From positions 1 to 58,200 of the forward strand of contig JAJFFB010000186.1 in NCBI GenBank assembly GCA_021776925.1: 58,200 bases of DNA, in the 5' to 3' direction. Within the stretch, counting starts at the first letter, position 1. Each line of letters starts with the position of its first letter. Both the position numbers and the translations under genes were made by a program. Below, in pieces: positions 34,647 through 43,362 of the stretch. Below the pieces are notes generated by a model. The model was not told the DNA's origin and searched no databases. It was given only the letters and a program-made list of their open reading frames with translations. This stretch comes from Planctomycetota bacterium (GTDB lineage: Bacteria > Planctomycetota > UBA1135).

Positions 34647-35674
34647 GAGGCCTGCTGTTGATAGGCTCTTTCGTGCGCGCGCACCAGAAGAATCAGCGTC
34701 GCATAGAGCGCGGCGGTAGCGCCGAGGATGACCCACTGCAGTGCCGCGCCGGCGGCGGGAAAGGCCAGCGCGGCCCCCCCCATCGACACCATCAGGACGT
34801 ATTCCGCCAGCGTGGTCTTGCGGTGGCCCCAGCCGGCCGCGGCCAGCCTTTGATAACAGTGGGAGCGGTGTGCGCGCCAGAAGGGTTCACGCCGCGCCAT
34901 GCGCCGCACCAGGGTGAAGGAGGCGTCGACAAAAAAGGGCGAGAAGACCAGCAGCGGCACCCACAACACGAATACCCCTTGCTGCACCCCCCACAAAGCG
35001 GACACCGCGACGCAATAACCGAGCGGAATGCTGCCGACGTCGCCCATGAAGACCCGCGCTGGCGGAAAGTTGAAGCGCAAGAAGCCGAGGCAGGCAAAAG
35101 ACAGCACCAGGTTGAAGGCCGTGAAGGCCGGGTGTCCGGCCAGGGCGCCGTGCAGCGCCAGAAAACCGAAGCCGATCGATCCCATGCCGCCGGCGAAGCC
35201 GTCCATGCCGTCCATGAAATTGAATAGGTTGGCGATCCACACCACCAGCGCCAGCGTCAACAGGGTGGTGAAGGCGCCGAAGGCCAACACCTGTCCCCCC
35301 GGCAGAGGCAGATGATCCAAACGCAGGTCGCCGGCGAGCAAACACACAGCGGCCAGCAGATGGACCACAAAGCGGCCAAGACTGGGCAGGTCGAGGCGAT
35401 CGTCAAGAGCCGAGACCGAGACCAGCAACAGCAGGCCGAGGGTCACGAACAAGCCGGGGATCAGGCCGGCCCCCTCAAGCAGGAACCAGACCGCCGCACC
35501 GGCACTGAGACCGACCAGCACGCCGAGGCCGCCGCCGCCCGGGGTAGCTTGCTGATGCAAGCTGCGCGCATTGGGTACCTCGACCGTGGCGAAAGGGTTG
35601 CCAGGCCTGGCCAGGCGGCCCGATACAAAAAGGGAGACGGCGAGGGCGACCAGCGCCGAGCACAGGGCGGACAT
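34643..35674 (-). CDS. WecA/WbpL-like polyprenyl-phosphate sugar-1-phosphate transferase
   Basis: The 343-residue polytopic membrane enzyme has RSLHQQATPGGGG at the start of the first cytoplasmic loop and DDRLDLP (Mg2+ site). NFMDGMDGFAGG and MGDVGSIPLG follow, with HRSHCYQRL in the last loop. These are the signatures of the MraY/WecA superfamily. It transfers a HexNAc-1-phosphate to undecaprenyl phosphate, starting the repeat unit. With the adjacent WbpV-like and WbpM-like enzymes the likely substrate is UDP-QuiNAc or UDP-FucNAc, as for WbpL. Start at ATG 35674; the in-frame TTG at 35680 is less likely. Confidence 0.88.
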   Translation of the reverse strand: MSALCSALVALAVSLFVSGRLARPGNPFATVEVPNARSLHQQATPGGGGLGVLVGLSAGAAVWFLLEGAGLIPGLFVTLGLLLLVSVSALDDRLDLPSLGRFVVHLLAAVCLLAGDLRLDHLPLPGGQVLAFGAFTTLLTLALVVWIANLFNFMDGMDGFAGGMGSIGFGFLALHGALAGHPAFTAFNLVLSFACLGFLRFNFPPARVFMGDVGSIPLGYCVAVSALWGVQQGVFVLWVPLLVFSPFFVDASFTLVRRMARREPFWRAHRSHCYQRLAAAGWGHRKTTLAEYVLMVSMGGAALAFPAAGAALQWVILGATAALYATLILLVRAHERAYQQQAS

Positions 35675-35725
35675 GGCCAAGGGTTCTTTGATGTCCTAGC
35701 GGGGGCAGCTTGAGGACGGCAGCGC

Positions 35726-36730
35726 TCAATTCCGGGAAGCGGGCGGCAGCGCAGCGGCGGTGGCGGCCAATTCCTGGTCCGGAGTGCAGACCGGTTGCCA
35801 GTTTAGCTCTGTTCTGAGGCGCGAGCAATCAACCACGAGTGAACCGAGCAGGCGCCGCACCACTCCCGAATGCAGCGGCAGGTCGCGCCGCAGCACCCAG
35901 CCGGCGGCGTCACCAAGCCAGCCGCCCATGCGGAACAAAACCGTGGGCACCGGCACTAGTCGTGCGCGCGTGTCGAGGGCGCGGGCCATCGCGCGGATCA
36001 GCTCCGGGGTGGAGAAGTCGGCGTCGTCGCTGACCAGGTAGGTGCGGCCGGCGGCGGCCGGATGTTGCGCGCAGGCGATCAGCGCCGAGCACAAATTGGA
36101 GACCGCGACCATCGAGCGGCGGTTGCGCACCGAGCCCAGCGGCAGCCGGCGACCAGCGCGTACCGCCAGGAACAAGCGCTCCATGTTGGCCTTGACCCCC
36201 GGTCCGTAGACCAGCGGCAGGCGCAGGACCACGCTCTCCAGGGCGGAACCCGCGGCGATCTCGTGCACGGCGGTTTCGGCCTCGAGTTTGGAGCGCCCGT
36301 AGGGGTCGGGCGGACGGCACGCGGATTCTTCGGTCCAGGGAGAGTCGGCGCGGGTCTCTTCGCCCATCGCCTTGACCGAGGAGGCCAGCACCAAGCGGCG
36401 CACCCCGGCGGCGGCGGCGCAGCGCGCCAGGTGCGCAGCGGCGTGGCAATTGACCCGCAGGTATTCGGCGGCCGGGTCAGGATGCGGGTCGCTCAATTGA
36501 TGCACCCGCGCAGCCAGGTGGAAGACGCTGTCCACCCCGCTCAATGCCAAGCTCCAATCGGTATCGGTGCCGAGGTCCCCGACCACCGCCCGCTCGACTC
36601 CGGCGTCGAGTTCGGCCGCGCCGCGCACGCTGCCACGCACCCTCCAGCCCTGGTCGCGCAGGGCCACACTCAAGCGCCGGCCGACGAAGCCGTTGGCTCC
36701 GGTGACCAGGGCGAGGGGCGGTGCGTCCAA
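35726..36730 (-). CDS. NAD-dependent epimerase/reductase, WbpV-like (UDP-4-keto-sugar C4 reductase)
   Basis: The 334-residue SDR protein begins with LALVTGANGFVGRRLS. It has HLAARVHQLSDPHPD, a catalytic LASSVKAMGEET stretch and YGRSKLEAE (YxxxK), followed by RLPLVYGPGVKANM. These match the WbpV/WbjF-type family, which reduces the 4-keto intermediate made by WbpM to UDP-QuiNAc (or the Fuc isomer). I choose the TTG at 36730 because TACAAT (36743-36738) is 7 nt upstream; an ATG at 36769 is the conventional alternative but would overlap the divergent promoter. Confidence 0.8.
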   Translation of the reverse strand: MDAPPLALVTGANGFVGRRLSVALRDQGWRVRGSVRGAAELDAGVERAVVGDLGTDTDWSLALSGVDSVFHLAARVHQLSDPHPDPAAEYLRVNCHAAAHLARCAAAAGVRRLVLASSVKAMGEETRADSPWTEESACRPPDPYGRSKLEAETAVHEIAAGSALESVVLRLPLVYGPGVKANMERLFLAVRAGRRLPLGSVRNRRSMVAVSNLCSALIACAQHPAAAGRTYLVSDDADFSTPELIRAMARALDTRARLVPVPTVLFRMGGWLGDAAGWVLRRDLPLHSGVVRRLLGSLVVDCSRLRTELNWQPVCTPDQELAATAAALPPASRN

Positions 36731-36777
36731 GGCGGAAATTGTATCGGTCCGCCCCAGCGCCTTTATCATTCTGCCCC
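36731..36777. promoter_or_regulatory. Divergent leaderless promoter pair
   Basis: Minus: TACAAT (36743-36738), 7 nt, TTG 36730. Plus: TATCAT (36764-36769), 8 nt, GTG 36778. This 47-bp region separates the WbpV-like gene from the oppositely oriented glycosyltransferase. Confidence 0.5.
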
Positions 36778-37962
36778 GTGCCCGCTAGACCCCTCCTCTA
36801 TGTCACCACGGTTCCGCAGTGCCTGCGGACGTTCTGGGGACAGGCGGCATTCATGCAGGAGAACGGCTTCGCCGTGCACGCCGCTTCGTCACCGGGCTAT
36901 CTGCTGGACGATTTCGCTGGCCGCTACGACGTGCCGGTGTTCGGCGTGCCGATGGCGCGCAAGATCACCCCGCTGCGCGACCTGGTGTCGATCTGGCGGC
37001 TATGGCGCATCATGCGCCGGATCAAGCCGCAGGTGGTGCACGCCAGCACCCCCAAAGGCGGCCTGCTCGGCGCCATTGCCGCGCGCCTGGCGCGGGTGCC
37101 GGTGGTCATCTACCACATCCGCGGGCTGCCCTTTCAGCCGCGCAGCGGCTGGCGGCGACGCATTCTGAAGCTGTCCGAATGGATGGCATGCAAGGCCGCG
37201 CACGACGTCTTCTGTGTCAGCCATTCGATCCGCCTGGTCGCGATCGAGGAGAAGCTGGCCCCGGCCGACAAGATCCAGGTGTTCCTCGGCGGCTCCAGCA
37301 ACGGGGTCGATTCCAGCGGACGCTACTGTCCCGAGAACTACCCCGCCGACGCGCGCCAGCGCACCCGCGAGGAGCTGGGCATTCCGCTCGATGCGACGGT
37401 GATCGGATTCATCGGCCGCGTGGTCTGCGACAAGGGCATCCGCGAACTCGAGCAGGCGTGGCAGTCGCTGCGCGAGGAGTTCGCCGACGCGCACCTATTC
37501 CTCGGCGGACCGGTGGAAGACAAGGACGCGGTGCCCGCAGAGGTCATGAAGCGCCTGCGCGCCGACCCCAAGGTGCATTGGAGCGACGGCTACGTGGTCG
37601 ACGTCTCCCATTTCTACACCGCCTTCGACCTGGTGGTTCTGCCCACCTACCGCGAGGGCCTGCCCAACGCGGTGATCGAGGGCGGGGCGATGCGTCTGCC
37701 GGTGGTCGCCACCGACATCCCAGGCTGCACCGACGCGCTTGAAGATGGCGTCGCCGGCACGCTGGTTCCGGCCGGGGAAGCCGAGCCCTTGCGCGCCGCC
37801 CTGGCCGCCTATCTCGCCGACCCAGAAATGCGGCGGCGCCACGGCCTCGCCGGGCGTGCGCGGGTGGAACGGGACTTCCAACAGGAACGCCTGTGGCGCA
37901 AGGTCTTGGAGCGCTACCTACTCCTGATGAAGCGTTCTGGACGCGTGCCCGATCTCGATTGA
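36778..37962 (+). CDS. GT4 glycosyltransferase (PglA/WbpU-like)
   Basis: The 394-residue GT-B protein starts PARPLLYVTTVPQCLRTF after a GTG. Motifs: HASTPKGGLLGAIAARLARV in the acceptor half, a VIGFIGRVVCDKGI strand-turn and the donor motif PTYREGLPNAVIEGGAMRLPV near 285. These resemble PglA/CapM-type transferases that add GalNAc-type sugars to Und-PP-linked HexNAc. It is the only plus-strand gene inside the minus-strand polysaccharide block, with its own promoter, and it converges on asnB2 with a 9-bp gap. Confidence 0.85.
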   Translation: MPARPLLYVTTVPQCLRTFWGQAAFMQENGFAVHAASSPGYLLDDFAGRYDVPVFGVPMARKITPLRDLVSIWRLWRIMRRIKPQVVHASTPKGGLLGAIAARLARVPVVIYHIRGLPFQPRSGWRRRILKLSEWMACKAAHDVFCVSHSIRLVAIEEKLAPADKIQVFLGGSSNGVDSSGRYCPENYPADARQRTREELGIPLDATVIGFIGRVVCDKGIRELEQAWQSLREEFADAHLFLGGPVEDKDAVPAEVMKRLRADPKVHWSDGYVVDVSHFYTAFDLVVLPTYREGLPNAVIEGGAMRLPVVATDIPGCTDALEDGVAGTLVPAGEAEPLRAALAAYLADPEMRRRHGLAGRARVERDFQQERLWRKVLERYLLLMKRSGRVPDLD

Positions 37963-37971
37963 TCGGTTGCG

Positions 37972-39924
37972 TCAGACGGACAGGCTCGGCTCGAGCGGAC
38001 TGCTGTGCCAGCGACGGTACCAGCCCTGGAACATCAGGATGTCCCAGATCAGGTAGTGGCCCTGGCGCTGCCCGGATAGGTGCTCCTTCCAGGCGCGCTG
38101 GATCAGCGGGGTGCGCAACACCCCTTCTTGCTCCATGCGCCGTTCATCAAGCAGGTCTTCGGCCCAGTCGCGCAACGGGCCGCGCAGCCAGTCGCCGAGC
38201 GGGATGCCGAAACCCTGCTTCGGCCGTTCGAACATCTCGCGCGGTACGTAGTTGCCGAGAATCCGTCGTAGCGCACCCTTGCCCGGGGCCGGACCGATGC
38301 GATAGTCGTCGGGCAGACGCCAGGCCAGCTCGTACACACGGTGATCGAGCAGCGGAACGCGCGCTTCCAGCGACACCGCCATCGAGGCGCGGTCGACCTT
38401 GGTCAGGATGTCGCCGGGTAGATAGGTCTGGGTGTCCAGCAGCATCATGCGCTGGAAGAAGCCGGGCAGATCACTCTGCAGAGTCGCGTCGGCGAACAGG
38501 TCTTCGGCCTCGGAGCCGCCGTGCACCAGATCGGCGGGCGTCTTCCAGTGCGAGACCAGATGGCGATAGATGCTCTGTTCGTCGCGCTGCGACAGCACCG
38601 CAGCCAGCGCGTGCAGGCGTTCGCCGCTGCGATTACGCCCGCGCAGCGGCCGGGCCAGCGCCGACCAGGCGCCGGCGGGCAGCGCGCGGATGCCGCCCGC
38701 CATCAGCTTGCGCAGCGGGCGTGGCAACTTGCCGGTCAGCCGCTCGATGCGCGAGCCGAGGAAGAAACGGTCGTACCCGCCGAAGAGTTCGTCGCCACCG
38801 TCGCCCGACAGGCTGACGGTGACGTCGCGGCGCGCGATCTTGGAGACCAGGTAGGTCGGGATCTGGCTGGAATCGGAAAAGGGCTCGTCCCAGTACACCG
38901 GCAGATCGGGAATGATCTGCTGCGCCTCGGCGTGGGTGAGCTCCATTTCGGTGTGGTGCGTGCCGAGATGGTCGGCCACGCGCCGAGCATGGACCGCTTC
39001 GTTGACTTCGTTCTCGCGGAAGCCGATGGTGAAAGTGCGCACCGGCTCGGAGCTTTGCGCCTGCATCAAGGCGACCACGGTGGACGAGTCGATGCCTCCG
39101 GATAGAAACGCCCCCAAGGGCACGTCGGCGAGCATGCGGCAGCGCACCGCGTCGCGCAGAACCTGGTCGAGGCGCTGGTCGAGTTCGGCGGATTCGGCGG
39201 TCAACGGCTGCTCACGAGCGGCCAGGGCGACCGCCCGTGCGCTCCACCAGCGCTCGATCCGCGGCGCGCCGCGCTGCCCGAACACCGCCACACAGCCCGG
39301 CTCGAGTTTGTGCAAGCCGCGGTAAACCGAACGCGCGCCACCGATGTAGTTGTGACGCAGCAGAGTGGTGACCGCAGCGGGGTCGATCTCGGCGCGGAAG
39401 TCGGGGTGCCGGCGCAGAGGTCCGATCTCGGAAGCGAACATCACCGTGGACCCAAACACCCCCCAGTACAGCGGCTTGATGCCCAGGCGGTCGCGCACCA
39501 GGGTCAGACGATTCTGATGACGGTCCCACAGAGCAAAGGCGAACATGCCCACCGAGCGTTCGAGGGTGGCGGCCAAGCCGTGCCTGGCGATGTATTCGAG
39601 CACCACTTCGGTGTCGGAATGCCCGCGGAAGACGCAGCCGTCGGCTTCCAGTTCCTGGCGCAGCTCGGGGAAGCTGTAGACCTCGCCGTTGAAGGCGAGC
39701 ACGTAACGGCCGCAGTGGGACACCATCGGCTGGCTGCCCTCGGCCGACAGGTCGATGATCGAAAGCCGCCGGTGACCGAGCGCCAGGCCGTGCTCGGGGT
39801 CGCTCCAGACCCCGTCGGCGTCGGGACCGCGTTGGCGGATGGCGTCGGCCATGCCGCGCGCCAGCTCATTGAGCTGTTGCTGATCCCGACCGGGAACTTC
39901 CCAAAAACCGTTGAAGCCGCACAT
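37972..39924 (-). CDS. AsnB-type glutamine-dependent amidotransferase (copy 2)
   Basis: The 650-residue protein starts MCGFNGFW with the Cys2 nucleophile and carries RQRGPDADG, FNGEVYSF, the SGGIDSSTVVAL PP-loop, SLSGDGGDELFGGYDR and RPKQGFGIPLGDWLRGP. It is a clear paralogue of the copy at 31442-33460: the same motifs, and shared stretches such as GPLRDWAE and VRTFTIGF. Likely amidates a uronic acid residue of the glycan (WbpS-like). It follows the GT4 gene by 11 nt. Confidence 0.88.
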   Translation of the reverse strand: MCGFNGFWEVPGRDQQQLNELARGMADAIRQRGPDADGVWSDPEHGLALGHRRLSIIDLSAEGSQPMVSHCGRYVLAFNGEVYSFPELRQELEADGCVFRGHSDTEVVLEYIARHGLAATLERSVGMFAFALWDRHQNRLTLVRDRLGIKPLYWGVFGSTVMFASEIGPLRRHPDFRAEIDPAAVTTLLRHNYIGGARSVYRGLHKLEPGCVAVFGQRGAPRIERWWSARAVALAAREQPLTAESAELDQRLDQVLRDAVRCRMLADVPLGAFLSGGIDSSTVVALMQAQSSEPVRTFTIGFRENEVNEAVHARRVADHLGTHHTEMELTHAEAQQIIPDLPVYWDEPFSDSSQIPTYLVSKIARRDVTVSLSGDGGDELFGGYDRFFLGSRIERLTGKLPRPLRKLMAGGIRALPAGAWSALARPLRGRNRSGERLHALAAVLSQRDEQSIYRHLVSHWKTPADLVHGGSEAEDLFADATLQSDLPGFFQRMMLLDTQTYLPGDILTKVDRASMAVSLEARVPLLDHRVYELAWRLPDDYRIGPAPGKGALRRILGNYVPREMFERPKQGFGIPLGDWLRGPLRDWAEDLLDERRMEQEGVLRTPLIQRAWKEHLSGQRQGHYLIWDILMFQGWYRRWHSSPLEPSLSV

Positions 39925-39935
39925 CGATGGATTAA

Positions 39936-41123
39936 TCAGGCACCCCTCGGCGGCGCTGCCACCTCGCGCAGGATCTGCTCGGTCCGTTCTACCATCCGTG
40001 CCACCGAATAGTCCTGCACAATGCGCTGACGCGCGCGCGCGCCGAGCTGTTGCATGTGTTCGGGGCCGGCTTCGATCAACGCCCGCAGCGCCGCGGCCAT
40101 CGCCACGGGATCGCGCGGCGGCACCACCGACCCGGTGTCGGCGACCAGGTCGGCGGAGTCCCCGACCGCGGTCGCCACTACCGGCAGCGCACACGCCATG
40201 GCCTCGGCGATGACGTTGGACAGGCCTTCGGCCCACGAGGAGCTGCACAAGAAATCCAGCCCGGGGTAGATCTTTTCTACCGCGTTGCCGCCCTCGATCC
40301 ACAGCAAGCGCTTGGCGATGCCCGCTTCTTCGGCCAGGCTGCGGATGCGTTGCATGCCGGGGTCCTGAAAATCGGGAAGCACCAGCACCGGCCGCAGCGG
40401 CAGGCCCGCGTCGATCAGGATCTTCATCGCGGCGAGAAAATCATCGTGGCCCTTGAGGTCTTGCGGACGGCCGACGATGCCGACCAGAAGCTCTTCATCG
40501 CCGACCCGGTGAGTTTGGCGAAAGCTGTTGCGGTGCCCCGCGTCGGGGTGGAAGCGCTCGGCGTCGATGCCGTTCGGAACCACGTCTCCCGGGCACTTCA
40601 CGCAACCGAGCTGGTCGAGCAGCTCGAGGCCCGATCTGGAATTGCTGATCACCCGGTCGACGCGCTTGGCGGTGCGCTGGCACATGCGGATGGGGAAGCC
40701 TTCGTATTCCATCACCCGGGGATCGGCGGTACGCATCCCCCATACCACCGGCACCCCCCCCTGGCGCCCGCGCCACGCAGCCAGGAAATTGGTGGTGAAC
40801 ATCGAGCTGTAGAGTACCTCGGGACGGCACTCGCGCAGATAGCCAAGCAGCCGCCGTGAGGCGCGCCAATAAAGGAAATTACGCCGCAGCTTGTTGCGCT
40901 GAATGACGTCTTGAAAGGTGCCTTGGTACAGCGGCAGCAAACGGATGCCGGCGACGCCCTCGAGTTCGGCGGCCAGCGGCCCGCCGCGGAACAGGGTCAG
41001 GAAATCCACTCGGTGACCCCGCGCAGCGAGCCCCAGCGCCAGGCGAGTGAATTGGCGTTCGGCGCCGCCTACGTCAAGGCGCCCGATCAGCAAGCTGATC
41101 AAGGAGTCGGGGTCAGCGGCCAT
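39936..41123 (-). CDS. GT4 glycosyltransferase
   Basis: The 395-residue GT-B protein has the N-terminal IGRLDVGGAERQF motif, VPNGIDAERFHP, the GIVGRPQDLKGHDDF strand and the donor motif SSSWAEGLSNVIAEAMACALPVV (E-x7-E) near 290. Cytoplasmic transferase for the repeat unit; linkage unknown. Its 5' 25 nt overlap the end of the polymerase/ligase gene and its 3' end is 11 nt from asnB2, so it is within one operon. Confidence 0.86.
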   Translation of the reverse strand: MAADPDSLISLLIGRLDVGGAERQFTRLALGLAARGHRVDFLTLFRGGPLAAELEGVAGIRLLPLYQGTFQDVIQRNKLRRNFLYWRASRRLLGYLRECRPEVLYSSMFTTNFLAAWRGRQGGVPVVWGMRTADPRVMEYEGFPIRMCQRTAKRVDRVISNSRSGLELLDQLGCVKCPGDVVPNGIDAERFHPDAGHRNSFRQTHRVGDEELLVGIVGRPQDLKGHDDFLAAMKILIDAGLPLRPVLVLPDFQDPGMQRIRSLAEEAGIAKRLLWIEGGNAVEKIYPGLDFLCSSSWAEGLSNVIAEAMACALPVVATAVGDSADLVADTGSVVPPRDPVAMAAALRALIEAGPEHMQQLGARARQRIVQDYSVARMVERTEQILREVAAPPRGA

Positions 41124-42304
41124 GGACGGGGAAGGGTATCGGACTCAATTGCATCTGGAGTGATTCCAAGACGAGCGTCTTCGGCGGCGTGCAGGCGCCG
41201 CGCTTCAACCAGGGCGAGCACCACCAGCAAGGGGCGTAATTGGAACAGGGAGTGGAAGAAAAGGGACTCCAGCAGCAGGAAAAAAACCACCAGGCGTGGA
41301 CCGTTGCGCCACATGTTGCGGAAGAAGACCAACATCAAGGTCAGGCCGAAGAGACCGGATTCCATGGTCACGGCGAGGTACTGGTTATGGGCGCCAAGCA
41401 GCTTGTTGTCGAGGGTCAGCAGGGTCGCCCGCCCCGGTCCGTGACCCAGCAGCAAGTGCTCGCGGATGACCTCCAGGGAAAGCTTGACCAGATCCAGGCG
41501 CGGGTCGCGCATGCCTGATTCGATCGATGCTGCGGTCAGGAAGTTGACCCGGTTGATCACATCGCCGAATGAAGAGGAATACTGGGCCAGAATCAGCGGC
41601 AGGAACAGCAGGGTGCCCAGAATGGCGAGCGGCCAGGCCATGCCGCGGCCGCCCTGATGACGGATGGCCTGCCACACCACCCACATCGAGATCAGGGCCC
41701 ACACCAGGATTCCACCACGGGAATAGGTGGTCATGATGGCGATCGTCGCCAGGATCAGATAGGTGGTCCGCGCTCGCGGAGTTCTGGGCCCCAGGATCAG
41801 TGCCAGACAGATCGCCGAAATCGCCAGGCCGGAGATGTTCGGGTTGAGATAAAAACCAGAACTCCGACCAAAGGACTGGCTCCAGGTCATCGGCTGGAGG
41901 ACCTCGTACAGGTTCATTCCAAGGCCGATCGCGAACACCAGTGGCAGCAGGCGTTCGAACTCATGCCGGATCCCGCGGCTGCTCAGCAAAGCCACGCAGC
42001 TGGCGGCGAAGAGCATGGAAAGAATGCGGTCGTTGATGCCTTGTTCCGAAATCGGCCCAGGGCCCAGACGCAGGACACTCAACGCGGCCAGGAATAGCAG
42101 GCCAAAGGAAAGCCGGCACAAGGGCGAACTGAGCAGATAGCCCAGGCGGGCCATATGCGGCACGGCAAGAAACAACAGCAGAGCCACCCAGGTCAGGGGG
42201 GGGGCCTCGATGATCTGGCTGGCGTTGAGAAAAACGAACAGGTTCAGGCAGAAGGCGGCCAGGAGGATCGCCACGAAACGATCGTGCAGCGAGCGCGTCG
42301 TCAT
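41099..42304 (-). CDS. O-antigen polymerase/ligase (Wzy/WaaL-type) membrane protein
   Basis: The 401-residue protein has about eleven helices and a large extracytoplasmic loop in the second half. The GRSSGFYLNPNISG segment and the HGPGRATLLT...AHNQYLAVTMESGL segment are typical of the Wzy_C/O-antigen ligase superfamily. Either a Wzy polymerase or a ligase is possible; with a Wzx, Wza and Wzc set and no other polymerase, Wzy is more likely. It is preceded by 77 bp without visible signals other than a GGGAG stretch about 15 nt upstream of the ATG. Confidence 0.82.
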   Translation of the reverse strand: MTTRSLHDRFVAILLAAFCLNLFVFLNASQIIEAPPLTWVALLLFLAVPHMARLGYLLSSPLCRLSFGLLFLAALSVLRLGPGPISEQGINDRILSMLFAASCVALLSSRGIRHEFERLLPLVFAIGLGMNLYEVLQPMTWSQSFGRSSGFYLNPNISGLAISAICLALILGPRTPRARTTYLILATIAIMTTYSRGGILVWALISMWVVWQAIRHQGGRGMAWPLAILGTLLFLPLILAQYSSSFGDVINRVNFLTAASIESGMRDPRLDLVKLSLEVIREHLLLGHGPGRATLLTLDNKLLGAHNQYLAVTMESGLFGLTLMLVFFRNMWRNGPRLVVFFLLLESLFFHSLFQLRPLLVVLALVEARRLHAAEDARLGITPDAIESDTLPRPWPLTPTP

Positions 42305-42381
42305 AGCCCCTCACTCCCTGCCACAGCTGGATGCTGCGGCCTGGTGGCGACCCTGCTGCTGTCCGTGAACCCCGCCATGCC

Positions 42382-43362
42382 TTAGAAGTTGAACGGGAGA
42401 ATACTAAACAGGGCGCCGAATCCCGCCCCCTCCAGGTCCCATTCCCGCACCACCTTCGAGCGCTTGAGGTCGAAGGCCGCGATCCTGGTCGGCAGTTTGC
42501 GGTAGTCCTTGGGCAATTGGAAGCCGTGGCGGATCCAGGACAGATTCTGACGGATCTTGGTCTGGCGGATGCGGCTGAAGCCAACCAAGGCCAGGCCCTC
42601 GCCGATCCACAGTCCGCGGCACCAGCCCAGCGGCCCGCGCCCCGGGTCGAGCTGATTGAAGTCAAACGACTCCACCACCTTGCCGCTGGCCGGGTCGGCG
42701 GCGACCAGCTTGCCGTTGACCGTGGTGAACCACACCAGGCCGTCGTGAAGGTGCCCGTCGTGCGGTTTGCCCACCCCGATATCGATGCGCAGGTCGTCCT
42801 GATCAAGACATAGGGCGTCCATTTGCTCAAAACGGGTCAGCCACAGCCCTTGATCGGTACGAAAGACGAAATTGGGGTGTGAGTCGTGCGGCTTGGTCGT
42901 CTCGACCTGCCGCCAGTCCACTTGTGGATCGAATTTCTCTTCAACATTCTCGCCCAGGGAGCTGACGCAGCGGACCTGGTGTCCGTCGGCATCCATTTCC
43001 ACCATGCAATCGAGTCCGGTGGAAACCACCAGCAGCTTGCCCCTGTCGCGCAGCACGTGGTGCAGATCGTTGAAGGTGGGGAGCGTATAAGTCGCCCGCA
43101 AAGTGAAATCTGGGAGCTCGAGGGACAGCACTTCGGTCTGGCAGGCGACCAACATTTCATTGCCCGCGACCGATCCCGACTTGAATACGTCCGAACCGAT
43201 CGGTGGCCTGACCTCGGGCGGAGAAACGTGACGGTAGACCACATCGACCTCGCCGCTGTCGGTGTCGAGCACGCCGACCAGGGCTTCCACGTAACGGTTC
43301 CACTCTGGACGCTCGCTCGGGACACGGTGCTGGCGACCGCCGGTAATGATCAGCTTGGTCAT
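42382..43362 (-). CDS. DUF4915-type beta-propeller-like protein in glycan cluster
   Basis: The 326-residue soluble protein has repeated short blade-like strands (LIITGGRQHRV, EVDVVYRHVSPPEV, FNDLHHVLRDRGKLLVVSTGLD, KPHDSHPNFVF, KPHDGHLHDGLVWFTTVNGKL, GWCRGLWI). These resemble DUF4915/TIGR03032-like proteins found in polysaccharide clusters, whose function is unknown. Conserved His-Asp pairs (HDSHPN, HDGHLHD) may bind metal. The ATG overlaps the Wzx stop (ATGA), so it is made with the flippase. Confidence 0.65.
   Translation of the reverse strand: MTKLIITGGRQHRVPSERPEWNRYVEALVGVLDTDSGEVDVVYRHVSPPEVRPPIGSDVFKSGSVAGNEMLVACQTEVLSLELPDFTLRATYTLPTFNDLHHVLRDRGKLLVVSTGLDCMVEMDADGHQVRCVSSLGENVEEKFDPQVDWRQVETTKPHDSHPNFVFRTDQGLWLTRFEQMDALCLDQDDLRIDIGVGKPHDGHLHDGLVWFTTVNGKLVAADPASGKVVESFDFNQLDPGRGPLGWCRGLWIGEGLALVGFSRIRQTKIRQNLSWIRHGFQLPKDYRKLPTRIAAFDLKRSKVVREWDLEGAGFGALFSILPFNF

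Noticed and set aside
36731..36769. ATG at 36769 as start of the WbpV-like gene
   Set aside because: It would place the start inside the -10 region of the divergent glycosyltransferase and add 13 residues with no counterpart before the Rossmann strand. The TTG with a TACAAT box 7 nt upstream fits better, though the ATG is not excluded.
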